Of a stretch of DNA of 48,247 nt, positions 1-7,717 are shown one piece after another. The notes beneath the pieces are model-generated. The model saw nothing but the letters and a program-made list of their open reading frames with translations. It searched no databases and was not told the origin of the DNA. Within the stretch, counting starts at the first letter, position 1, and every line of letters starts with the position of its first letter. The translations under genes and the position numbers were made by a program. Source of the DNA: Pseudomonas endophytica (lineage in GTDB: Bacteria; Pseudomonadota; Gammaproteobacteria; Pseudomonadales; Pseudomonadaceae); NCBI RefSeq assembly GCF_001411475.1, contig NZ_LLWH01000113.1, positions 1 through 48,247 on the forward strand, given 5' to 3'.

Positions 1-75
1 CACCGCATCAAACTGACGCTCAACAACCTAAGCCCTGTGGAGTACAGGACCCGGGCTGCGCAGATTGCTAGCTAA
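1..75 (+). CDS. IS3-family transposase (OrfB), C-terminal fragment
   Basis: An open frame enters from the left edge and stops with TAA at 73-75, giving 24 residues that include LSPVEYRTRAA. Seen: this is the usual C-terminal signature of IS3-family OrfB (DDE integrase, rve domain), where 'LSPVEYR' lies just before the stop. The stop is followed three bases later by a 25-bp element end. Only the tail of the gene is in the window, so intactness of the transposase cannot be judged. Most likely the IS150-type branch of IS3 (inference from the tail and the end sequence). Confidence 0.8.
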   Translation, partial: HRIKLTLNNLSPVEYRTRAAQIAS

Positions 76-102
76 CCTGTCCAACTTTTGGGGGGCAGTC
101 CA
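1..102 (+). mobile_element. Right end of an IS3-family insertion sequence
   Basis: The transposase tail is followed at 78-102 by TGTCCAACTTTTG and then a G-run and CAGTCCA. Read on the other strand this is TGGACTGCC...AAGTTGGACA, a terminal inverted repeat of the form common in IS3-family elements, ending in the canonical TG/CA. The element stops at 102 and a REP palindrome starts at 107, so it inserted beside or into a REP-containing gap. The 3-bp direct repeat typical of IS150-like elements would be bases 103-105, but the left end is outside the window. Confidence 0.75.
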
Positions 103-106
103 CTTT

Positions 107-195
107 GTAGGAGCTGGCGTAGGCTGCGATCTTTAGATTTCAGGACGGCTCGATAGATCAAAAGCTCGCAGCCTTCGTGCCTCGGCAGCTCCTAC
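107..195. repeat. Long (89-nt) REPIN-like palindrome, copy 1
   Basis: Begins GTAGGAGCTGGCG and ends CGGCAGCTCCTAC, with inner arms GGCTGCGATC and GCTCGCAGCC and a long loop. It is the same length as, and nearly identical to, the element at 37206-37294, including the loop. The 5' arm is slightly degenerate (GGCGTAGG instead of GCCGAAGG). Confidence 0.8.
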
Positions 196-220
196 GAAGG
201 CTATGGCTTGCGCATGCTCC

Positions 221-264
221 GTAGGAGCTGCCGAAGGCTGCGATCTTTTGATCTCAAAAAGATC
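221..264. repeat. Half REP element
   Basis: Left arm GTAGGAGCTGCCGAAGGCTG is followed by a short internal palindrome of GATC/AAAAGATC type, but the matching right arm CGGCAGCTCCTAC is missing. Lies between the full REPIN and the tldD-like gene. Bases 265-378 show no further recognisable element apart from the ribosome binding site of the next gene. Confidence 0.65.
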
Positions 265-378
265 ACAAGCACGCTCACGCCTCTGCTTGCCCCCTTCTCT
301 ACTCAGGCCTACTCTAGGCCTCATTTCGCGCCTCACTCCCCGCTGTACACCCGACTTCCCCCTTTCGGAGGCCTGTGC

Positions 379-1821
379 ATGTTCGATTTTTACCCTCAGC
401 TCAAACAGCGCTTTGCCACGCTGCGCACCCGAGCCGAGTTCTTTTCGCTGCGTTATGTGCGCGAGTCCGGGCAATACCTGTCGGTGCGCAAGAATGTCGC
501 AGAACCTCCGTCATTCATGCACGACCAAGGCGCGATGTTGACCGTGCGACTCAAGGGCGTGGAAGCGTATGCCGCCACCAACGATTTATCCCAAGCCGGG
601 TTGCAAGCCGCACTGGAGCGCGCCGAGGCTCAAGCCCAATTGATTGGCGAACACGCGTTGCTCGACCTGAGCCACGAGCCGGTATCGAGCGCTCAAGCAG
701 ACTACTTTTCGCCCGATCTTGAGCAAACGTTTCCGTCGCTAAGCGATTGCTACGAGCTGCTGAGCGCCGAGTCTGGCAGCGTGCCTAACGACGAACGACT
801 GGTCAGTTGGGTGGCCTCGCTCGGGCTGACACACGTCGAGCAGATCTACCTCAACAGCGCAGGCGCCCAATTGCGTCAGGCACAACGCTTTGTATTCCCC
901 GGTATGAGCGTGACCGCCTATGACGGCCATAACAGCCAAAGCCGCAACTTAGGCCGGGAGAATTTTGGCCAGCAAGGCGGCGCCGATGTGATCCGCCGCT
1001 GCGGGTTGATCGGCTCAGGTTCAACCGTCGCCGACCAAGCGCTGCAACTGCTGCTCGCCCCAAACACCCCGCAAGGCAAGCGCGACCTACTGCTGATGCC
1101 AGATCAAATGACTCTGCAAATTCATGAGTCCATCGGCCATCCGCTAGAGCTGGATCGCATTTTGGGTGACGAGCGCAATTACGCGGGCACCAGCTTCGTC
1201 AAACTCAGTGACTTCGGCAGCCTGCGTTATGGCTCGCCGCTGCTCAACGTGACCTTCGACCCGACGATCCCGGAGCAACTGGCCAGTTACCAGCATGACG
1301 ATGACGGCACCCCGGCGCACAAAGAATTTCTGATCCGTGAAGGTGTGTTGCTGCGCCCATTGGGCGGCGCGCTGTCACAGTTCCGGGCGGGGCTTGAAGG
1401 GGTGGCCAATAGCCGTGCTTGCAGTTGGAACCGCGCACCGATTGACCGCATGGCCAACCTCAATATCGAGCCGGGCGAGCAGTCGATGGCGCAACTGATT
1501 GGCGGCATTGAAAGCGGCATTTTGATGGCCAACAACCGATCGTGGTCGATTGACGATGCCCGTAACAAGTTCCAGTTTGGCTGCGAGTGGGGCCAGTTGA
1601 TCGAAAATGGCGAACTCAAAGGCGTGGTCAAAAACCCTAACTACCGGGGGATTTCCGAGCAGTTCTGGCGCAACCTCAGCGCCGTGGGCGACGTCAGCAC
1701 CTTCAAAGTGTTGGGTACGCCTAACTGCGGCAAGGGTGAACCAAATCAGGTTATTCGCGTGGGCCATGCGTCCCCGGCATGTGTGTTCAGTCAAGTGGAT
1801 GTTTTTGGAGGGGATGCCTGA
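379..1821 (+). CDS. TldD-like metalloprotease subunit (peptidase U62 family)
   Basis: 480 residues, about the size of TldD (481 in E. coli). ATG 379 is chosen because GGAGG at 367-371 sits seven bases upstream; the longer open frame from 208 runs through the REP element and is unlikely. The signature HExxxH is visible as H249-E250-S-I-G-H254, followed by PLELD, the zinc site of the TldD half of TldD/TldE (PmbA) heterodimers. Such complexes degrade unfolded peptides or trim modified peptide precursors (microcin B17, CcdA in E. coli). The stop overlaps the next start, so the two subunits are translationally coupled. The sequence departs from canonical TldD (HESIGHPLELD rather than HEAVGHGLEGD), which suggests the paralogous TldD-related lineage found in pseudomonads besides the housekeeping tldD/pmbA. 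No substrate peptide gene is visible nearby. Confidence 0.85.
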   Translation: MFDFYPQLKQRFATLRTRAEFFSLRYVRESGQYLSVRKNVAEPPSFMHDQGAMLTVRLKGVEAYAATNDLSQAGLQAALERAEAQAQLIGEHALLDLSHEPVSSAQADYFSPDLEQTFPSLSDCYELLSAESGSVPNDERLVSWVASLGLTHVEQIYLNSAGAQLRQAQRFVFPGMSVTAYDGHNSQSRNLGRENFGQQGGADVIRRCGLIGSGSTVADQALQLLLAPNTPQGKRDLLLMPDQMTLQIHESIGHPLELDRILGDERNYAGTSFVKLSDFGSLRYGSPLLNVTFDPTIPEQLASYQHDDDGTPAHKEFLIREGVLLRPLGGALSQFRAGLEGVANSRACSWNRAPIDRMANLNIEPGEQSMAQLIGGIESGILMANNRSWSIDDARNKFQFGCEWGQLIENGELKGVVKNPNYRGISEQFWRNLSAVGDVSTFKVLGTPNCGKGEPNQVIRVGHASPACVFSQVDVFGGDA

Positions 1822-3158
1822 TGCATACCGCCTTGAGTCAGGCCGAGCAGTTTGAAGCGTTGGTGGCATGGTTGCACAAGGCCACACTTAGCCCTGAGCA
1901 ATTCACCGTGGGCTACGACGCTGAAGCCTCGACGTTTATTCGCTTCAATAAAGGCAAGGTGCGCCAAGCTGGTGCGGTACAGCAAGCCAGCCTCAGCCTT
2001 AAGCTGATTAATAGCGGGCGCCATGCCAGCATCAAAGTCACCTTGGCCGGTGAGCTTGCTGTTGATCAACAGCGCTTGGCTGACGCTTTGGGGCAATTGC
2101 GTGAAACCTTGCCGCTGCTGCCCGTCGATCCGTATTTGCAACTCAACCCTGAGCCGTGGCAGAGCCATACGGTGCAAGCTGAGCCGTTGCCGGACACGGC
2201 CCATGTGCTGGATGACATCCGCCGCGCCGCCAAAGGGGTCGATCTGGTGGGGTTCTTCGCCAGTGGCCCGATCAGTTATGGCTACGCCAGTTCGCAAGGC
2301 GCGCTGGGCTGGCATCAAGCCAACAGCTTCAATTTTGATTGGAGCCTGTTCCACAGCAATGGCCAAGCCGTTAAAGCCAGCTACGCCGGGGCGCATTGGG
2401 ACAGCGAACTCTTTGCTCTGCGCATGCAAACAGCCCGCGAGCAGTTGGCGTTTTTGGACCGCCCGGCGCACGTGCTGGCACCGGGTGAGTACCGTGCTTA
2501 TCTGGCGCCCGCAGCGTTGGAGGAGGTGATGAGCATGTTGTGTTGGGGCGGCTTCTCGGCTCAAACATTAGCCAGCAAGTACAGCCCGTTGCAAAAGCTG
2601 TATGCCGGTGATGCGCAATTGAGCCCACTGGTATCACTCGACGAACAGGTCAGTGGCTCTTTGAGCCCGGCGTTTTCAGACGAGGGATACCCGCGCCAGG
2701 ATTTGTCGTTGGTCAAACTCGGCAAGGCCGATCAGTCATTGGTGGGGTCGCGCAGTGCGGCCGAATATGGGCTTGAGGCCAACGGCGCCCACGCAGGCGA
2801 AGCGCCGAGTGCGCTGGCGATGGCTGCCGGGCAACTGGCACAGGCCGATATTCTCAAGCAGTTGGGCACCGGGCTGTACATCAGCAACTTGTGGTACTTG
2901 AACTATTCTGATCAACCAGCGGCACGTTTGACCGGCATGACCCGGTTTGCCACGTTTTGGGTCGAGAATGGCGAGATCAAAGCGCCGGTCAATACCATGC
3001 GTTTTGATGACAGCGTCTACAGCCTGCTGGGCACGCAACTCGAAGCACTCACGGCAGACCGTGAACTGCTGGTATCGGCCAGCACCTACGACCAGCGGCA
3101 GACTGCGTCGAATTTATTACCGGGTGCCTTGGTCAAAAAACTCACGTTGACCCTATAA
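1821..3158 (+). CDS. TldE/PmbA-like subunit
   Basis: 445 residues, the usual PmbA length. The start ATG at 1821 overlaps the TGA of the preceding gene by one base and has GGAGGGG seven bases upstream (1807-1813), so it is preferred to the in-frame ATG at 1779. The protein has the TldD/PmbA fold features in the C-terminal half (for example 'TGLYISNLWYLNYSD' and 'FWVENGEIKAPVNTMRF', which correspond to the conserved strand-rich region) and lacks HExxxH, as expected for the inactive TldE partner. It probably forms a heterodimer with the product of the upstream gene. A REP palindrome follows the stop. Confidence 0.82.
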   Translation: MHTALSQAEQFEALVAWLHKATLSPEQFTVGYDAEASTFIRFNKGKVRQAGAVQQASLSLKLINSGRHASIKVTLAGELAVDQQRLADALGQLRETLPLLPVDPYLQLNPEPWQSHTVQAEPLPDTAHVLDDIRRAAKGVDLVGFFASGPISYGYASSQGALGWHQANSFNFDWSLFHSNGQAVKASYAGAHWDSELFALRMQTAREQLAFLDRPAHVLAPGEYRAYLAPAALEEVMSMLCWGGFSAQTLASKYSPLQKLYAGDAQLSPLVSLDEQVSGSLSPAFSDEGYPRQDLSLVKLGKADQSLVGSRSAAEYGLEANGAHAGEAPSALAMAAGQLAQADILKQLGTGLYISNLWYLNYSDQPAARLTGMTRFATFWVENGEIKAPVNTMRFDDSVYSLLGTQLEALTADRELLVSASTYDQRQTASNLLPGALVKKLTLTL

Positions 3159-3161
3159 CCT

Positions 3162-3228
3162 GTAGGCGCTGGCGCAGGCTGCGATCTTTTGATCGTTTAA
3201 AAAGATCGCAGCCTGCCCCAGTTCCTAC
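3162..3228. repeat. REPIN-like palindrome
   Basis: GTAGGCGCTGGCGCAGGCTG ... AAAAGATCGCAGCCTG...CAGTTCCTAC. Both outer arms are slightly degenerate. Located just after the TldE-like stop; may double as a transcript end. Confidence 0.75.
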
Positions 3229-3258
3229 GCAAGATCCTCGAATAATGCCAGAGGTCCT

Positions 3259-4689
3259 ATGCCGACACGCCCGGTTCTCACGCCCGAAATATTACGTTGG
3301 TTGCCATGGGTGGTGGCCATCGCGTTTTTCATGCAGTCGCTCGATGGCACGATCCTCAATACCGCCCTGCCCGACATGGCCCGCGACCTCAAAGAAAACC
3401 CGCTGCGCATGCAAGGGGTGATCGTTGCGTACATGCTCACGGTGGCCTTATTGATCCCGGCTTCAGGGTGGATCGCTGACCGCTTCGGCACCAAGAAAAT
3501 CTTTTTCAGCGCCATTTTGCTGTTCAGCATTGGCTCGCTGTGTTGCGCCTTGTCGAACACCCTCGACCAATTGATCGCCGCCCGTGTGCTGCAAGGGCTG
3601 GGCGGCGCTTTGATGGTGCCGGTTGGGCGCTTGGTGGTGCTCAAGGCTTATCCGCGTACAGAGCTGGTGCGGATCATGGGGTTTATTACCATCCCCGGCC
3701 TGCTCGGCCCTCTGATCGGCCCGACCCTAGGCGGCTGGATGGTGCAGTACCTGAGCTGGCACTGGATTTTTTTGATCAACTTGCCGGTGGGCATGGTCGG
3801 TTGCTGGTGCGTCTGGAAGCTAATTCCCGACTTGCGCGGTGACGGTCGTACACGCTTCGACACCTTAGGCTTTGTGCTGTTTGGCGCAGCAATGGTGTTT
3901 ATCACCGTTGCGATGGAAGGGTTGGGCGAGCTGCACATGCCGCATTTGCGTGTCATGTTGCTGCTGTTTGCGGGGTTGGCGTGTTTGGCCGCGTATTGGC
4001 TGCGAGCTGCAAATATCAGCAACCCGCTGTTCTCGCCCGTGCTATTTAAAACCAAGACCTTTGCAGTGGGCATTCTGGGCAACTTGTTTGCGCGCTTGGG
4101 CAGCGGCGCATTGCCGTTTTTGGTGCCGCTGCTGCTGCAAGTGGCGCTGGGCTATTCACCGTCAGAAGCCGGGATGAGCATGCTGCCCTTGGCGGCAGCA
4201 GCGATGGTGGCTAAATGGGGCGCTCGGCCATTGATCGAACGCTTGGGCTACCGCACGATCCTGACCGGCAATACGCTGGCGCTGGGTTTGATGCTGGCCA
4301 GCATGGGCTTGGTCACCGCACAAACGCCGTATCCGTTGCTGCTGGCCATGCTGGCCGTTTTGGGCGCGATCAACTCGTTGCAGTTCACGGCCATGAACAC
4401 CGTGACCCTGATCGACCTCGATGACGCCAGCGCCAGCAGCGGTAACAGCTTGCTGTCGGTGGTGGCGCAATTGTCCCTAAGCTTGGGGGTGGCCTGCGCC
4501 GGTGCGTTGCTGGGCGGCTTCTCGGGCGACGGTGCCAGTGATGGCGTCGACACCGTGTTGGGTGCGTTCCAACTGACCTTTTTGACAGTCGGCATCATGG
4601 CCATGTTGGCGGCAGCGATCTTCCTACAACTGTCACCGCAAGACGGACGCAAGCCAAAAGCTAACTCGGAGCATGAGTTGGATCACTGA
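3259..4689 (+). CDS. MFS multidrug exporter, DHA2 family (MdtD-like)
   Basis: 476 residues, strongly hydrophobic, with about 14 predicted membrane spans as in the EmrB/QacA (DHA2) branch of the major facilitator superfamily. The first span carries 'FMQSLDGTILNTALPDMA' (D29), the DHA2 motif in transmembrane segment 1; 'GWIADRFGTKK' is the MFS loop 2-3 motif A; 'LQGLGGALMVPVGRL' follows. The order and wording match E. coli MdtD closely. Start ATG 3259 follows AGAGG. It should pump drugs or metabolites out with protons; the substrate cannot be told. It stands alone, without the membrane fusion protein of an EmrAB system. Confidence 0.88.
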   Translation: MPTRPVLTPEILRWLPWVVAIAFFMQSLDGTILNTALPDMARDLKENPLRMQGVIVAYMLTVALLIPASGWIADRFGTKKIFFSAILLFSIGSLCCALSNTLDQLIAARVLQGLGGALMVPVGRLVVLKAYPRTELVRIMGFITIPGLLGPLIGPTLGGWMVQYLSWHWIFLINLPVGMVGCWCVWKLIPDLRGDGRTRFDTLGFVLFGAAMVFITVAMEGLGELHMPHLRVMLLLFAGLACLAAYWLRAANISNPLFSPVLFKTKTFAVGILGNLFARLGSGALPFLVPLLLQVALGYSPSEAGMSMLPLAAAAMVAKWGARPLIERLGYRTILTGNTLALGLMLASMGLVTAQTPYPLLLAMLAVLGAINSLQFTAMNTVTLIDLDDASASSGNSLLSVVAQLSLSLGVACAGALLGGFSGDGASDGVDTVLGAFQLTFLTVGIMAMLAAAIFLQLSPQDGRKPKANSEHELDH

Positions 4690-4702
4690 TCCTCGACGGG
4701 CG

Positions 4703-4748
4703 CGATCTTTTAAGCGATTAACAGATCGCAGCCTTCGGCAGCTCCTCC
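4703..4748. repeat. Half REP element
   Basis: Right arm AGATCGCAGCCTTCGGCAGC with TCCTCC, preceded by CGCGATCTTTT, so the inner stem is present but the left outer arm has been lost. It lies within the 255-base gap before dbpA. Confidence 0.6.
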
Positions 4749-4775
4749 AGCGCTGGGAGGCGGCTCATTCTTTGC

Positions 4776-4845
4776 GTAGGAGCTGCCGCAGGCTGCGAGC
4801 TTTAGTTTTAAAGATCAAAAGATCGCAGCCTTCGGCAGCTCCTAG
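4776..4845. repeat. REPIN palindrome
   Basis: GTAGGAGCTGCCGCAGGCTG (4776) and CGCAGCCTTCGGCAGCTCCT (ending 4845) form a long near-perfect stem around an AT-rich centre. The last base of the outer arm is mutated (CCTAG). Confidence 0.8.
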
Positions 4846-4944
4846 GGGTTGTGTGGGGTTTGGAGTGACTTCTCGTCCAGAATGTTCGGGCATTGGGCAA
4901 CGGGCTGTTACACTGCGCGACATTTTGTTTTGCAGGCCAGTCCC

Positions 4945-6330
4945 GTGACCACCATCGCCACCGCTTTTAATACTCTGCCTCTGTCCGCCGCCATGTTGGC
5001 TAACCTCGACTCCCTCGGTTATGCCCAGATGACGCCGATTCAGGCGCAGAGCTTGCCGGTGATCCTCAAAGGCATGGACCTGATCGCTCAAGCCAAGACT
5101 GGCAGCGGCAAAACCGCCGCTTTTGGTATCGGCCTGCTGAACCCGATCAACCCGCGCTATTTCGGTTGCCAAGCGCTGGTGATCTGCCCGACACGCGAAT
5201 TGGCTGACCAAGTGGCCAAAGAAATCCGCCGTCTGGCCCGCGCCGAAGACAACATCAAAGTGCTGACCCTGTGTGGCGGCGTGTCGTTCGGCCCACAAAT
5301 CGGCTCGCTGGAACACGGCGCGCATATCATCGTCGGCACCCCAGGCCGTATCCAGCAACATTTGCGCAAAGGTTCGCTGGTGCTCGACGGTCTGAACACC
5401 TTGGTGCTCGACGAAGCCGATCGCATGCTCGACATGGGGTTCTACGACGCCATCGAAGACATCATTGTGCAGACCCCTGAACGTCGCCAGACTCTACTGT
5501 TTTCGGCCACCTACCCGGTCGGCATCAAGCAGTTGTCGTCCAAGTTCATGCGCAACCCGCAGCAGGTCAAAGCAGAAGCGCTGCACACTGACAGCCAGAT
5601 CGAGCAGCGTTTCTACGAGATCTCCCCTGACGAGCGCATGAGCGCTGTGACCAAGGTGCTGGGGCACTTCCGTCCGCAGTCGTGCGTGGCGTTCTGCTTC
5701 ACCAAGCAGCAGGTGCAAGAAACCGTTGATCACCTGACCTCCAAGGGGATTTCTGCGGTTGGCCTGCACGGTGACTTAGAGCAGCGTGACCGCGATCAAG
5801 TGCTGGCGATGTTCGCCAACCGTTCGACGTCGGTACTGGTGGCCACTGACGTTGCGGCCCGAGGTCTGGACATTGATGCGCTGGACATGGTGATCAACGT
5901 TGAGTTGGCCCGTGATTCGGAAATCCACATTCACCGTGTGGGCCGTACTGGCCGTGCAGGCGAAAAAGGGATCGCGATCAGTCTGGTAGCGCCGTCAGAG
6001 GCACACCGCGCTCAGGCTATCGAACAACTGCAAAAAGCCCCGCTGAATTGGGAATCGCTGGATACCCTCACCTCCAAAGGCGGCGCCCCATTGCTGCCAG
6101 CCATGAGCACACTGGTGATTGCAGCGGGCCGCAAAGACAAGGTTCGCCCCGGTGACATTTTGGGCGCATTGACGGGCGAGGCCGGGATTGCAGGTGCGCA
6201 AGTGGGCAAAATCGCGATTTTTGACTTCCAAGCGTACGTCGCTGTTGACCGCACGATTGCTAAACAAGCCGCTCAGCGCCTGAGCGACGGCAAAATCAAA
6301 GGCCGTTCGCTGCGCGTTCGCGTGTTGTAA
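4945..6330 (+). CDS. dbpA: ATP-dependent RNA helicase DbpA
   Basis: 461 residues starting at GTG 4945 (VTTIATAFNTLPLS, matching the N-terminus of Pseudomonas DbpA); the frame is open further upstream but into the REP region. The DEAD-box order is complete: Q motif (about 25-37), Walker A AKTGSGKT (50-57), DEAD with D156, SAT (about 187), and HRVGRTGRAG (about 330). The C-terminal ~75 residues, with 'KVRPGDILGALTGEAGI' and 'GRSLRVRVL', are the DbpA-specific RNA-binding domain that docks on hairpin 92 of 23S rRNA. The enzyme remodels 23S rRNA during assembly of the 50S subunit. No strong Shine-Dalgarno sequence precedes the GTG. Confidence 0.93.
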   Translation: MTTIATAFNTLPLSAAMLANLDSLGYAQMTPIQAQSLPVILKGMDLIAQAKTGSGKTAAFGIGLLNPINPRYFGCQALVICPTRELADQVAKEIRRLARAEDNIKVLTLCGGVSFGPQIGSLEHGAHIIVGTPGRIQQHLRKGSLVLDGLNTLVLDEADRMLDMGFYDAIEDIIVQTPERRQTLLFSATYPVGIKQLSSKFMRNPQQVKAEALHTDSQIEQRFYEISPDERMSAVTKVLGHFRPQSCVAFCFTKQQVQETVDHLTSKGISAVGLHGDLEQRDRDQVLAMFANRSTSVLVATDVAARGLDIDALDMVINVELARDSEIHIHRVGRTGRAGEKGIAISLVAPSEAHRAQAIEQLQKAPLNWESLDTLTSKGGAPLLPAMSTLVIAAGRKDKVRPGDILGALTGEAGIAGAQVGKIAIFDFQAYVAVDRTIAKQAAQRLSDGKIKGRSLRVRVL

Positions 6331-6368
6331 ACCCCACAATACACCCCCCGTTTTTTGAGGACACCGCT

Positions 6369-7547
6369 TTGCGTACCACCGACGTTGTGATTATTGGCGC
6401 TGGCGCCGCAGGTTTAATGTGCGCGCTGACCGCTGCGAAACGTGGGCGCAAGGTGATGTTGATCGACCACGCCAACAAGGCCGGTAAAAAGATCCTGATG
6501 TCGGGCGGGGGCCGCTGTAACTTCACCAATATGTACACCGAGCCGAGCAATTTTTTGTCGCAGAACCCTCACTTCTGCAAATCGGCGCTGGCCCGTTACA
6601 CGCAATGGGATTTCATCGAGCTGGTGAGCAAACACGGTGTGCCTTATCACGAGAAAAAGCTCGGCCAGTTGTTCTGCGATAACAAGTCCAGCGACATCCT
6701 CGATATGCTCCTCAGTGAATGTCAGCAAGCCGGTGTCAGCCTGCACTTGGACACTTCGGTTGAGCAGATCGAGAAAACCGACGGCGGTTATAGCCTCAAG
6801 ACCACGCTGGATCAGTTGAACTGCCTGTCGCTGGTCATCGCCACGGGCGGCCTGTCGATTCCCACCCTTGGCGCGACCGGTTTTGGTTATCAAGTGGCCA
6901 AGCAGTTTGGCCATACATTGCTACCGACCCGGGCCGGGTTGGTGCCGTTCACCATTACAGATCAGCTCAAAGAGATCTGCACTGAACTCTCGGGCACCTC
7001 GGTAGATTGCCTAGTGAGCTGCAACGATCAAAGCTTTCGCGAGAACATTCTGTTCACTCACCGTGGCTTGAGCGGCCCAGCGATTTTGCAAATCTCATCG
7101 TTCTGGCAATCGGGAGACACGGTTGAGATCAACTTGCTGCCAGACCTAGACGCCTTGAGCTGGCTGCAAACCCAACAAGCTGAACGCCCGAACAGCGAAC
7201 TTAAAACCCTGCTCGGTGAAATTTTCACCAAGAAAATGGCCACCTTGCTGGCCGAACACTGGTTTGTGTCCAAGCCGATGAAGCAGTACACCCCGGGTGA
7301 ACTGGCTGAGGTGGCTGGCAAGCTGGCCTTTTGGACGGTTGTACCTGCCGGAACCGAAGGCTATCGCACCGCTGAAGTAACGCTGGGCGGGGTCGATACC
7401 CGAGAGGTGTCATCTAAGACGATGGAATCACTCAAAAGCCCGGGGCTGTATTTTGTCGGCGAAGTGCTGGATGTGAGCGGCCACTTGGGCGGTTTCAACT
7501 TTCAGTGGGCGTGGGCATCGGGGTACGCGGCCGCGCAGTTCGTTTGA
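6369..7547 (+). CDS. NAD(P)/FAD-dependent oxidoreductase, YhiN/HI0933 family
   Basis: 392 residues. The start is TTG 6369, supported by TTTTGAGG nine bases upstream and by the immediate Rossmann motif 'VVIIGAGAAGLMCA' (residues 6-19). 'GKKILMSGGGRCNFTN' is the family hallmark, and 'GEVLDVSGHLGGFNFQWAWASG' near the C-terminus is the second FAD-contact motif of YhiN-type flavoproteins. The family is widespread in bacteria, but its physiological substrate is unsettled; a link to tRNA or redox chemistry has been suggested for homologues and cannot be judged here. Gene follows dbpA by 38 bases and may be co-transcribed. Confidence 0.88.
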   Translation: MRTTDVVIIGAGAAGLMCALTAAKRGRKVMLIDHANKAGKKILMSGGGRCNFTNMYTEPSNFLSQNPHFCKSALARYTQWDFIELVSKHGVPYHEKKLGQLFCDNKSSDILDMLLSECQQAGVSLHLDTSVEQIEKTDGGYSLKTTLDQLNCLSLVIATGGLSIPTLGATGFGYQVAKQFGHTLLPTRAGLVPFTITDQLKEICTELSGTSVDCLVSCNDQSFRENILFTHRGLSGPAILQISSFWQSGDTVEINLLPDLDALSWLQTQQAERPNSELKTLLGEIFTKKMATLLAEHWFVSKPMKQYTPGELAEVAGKLAFWTVVPAGTEGYRTAEVTLGGVDTREVSSKTMESLKSPGLYFVGEVLDVSGHLGGFNFQWAWASGYAAAQFV

Positions 7548-7555
7548 CCCCAACA

Positions 7556-7611
7556 GCATAGGCTGCGATTTTTTTGATTTGGCTTTGAAAGATCGCAGCC
7601 TTCGGCAGCTG
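7556..7611. repeat. Degenerate REP palindrome
   Basis: AGGCTGCGATTTTT ... AAAGATCGCAGCCTTCGGCA. The outer left arm (GTAGGAGCTGCCG) is lost and the right outer arm ends in GCTGCGC. The remaining stem followed by T-rich sequence could act as a terminator after the flavoprotein gene. Confidence 0.6.
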
Positions 7612-7717
7612 CGCATAACCGCATTAAAAATATTTTCTGTTCGATGTGAACAGTGCCATTGTACTAACGTCTTATCTGCCTCAATTTAGCGAATCACGAG
7701 CTAGGCACCGCCACTCC

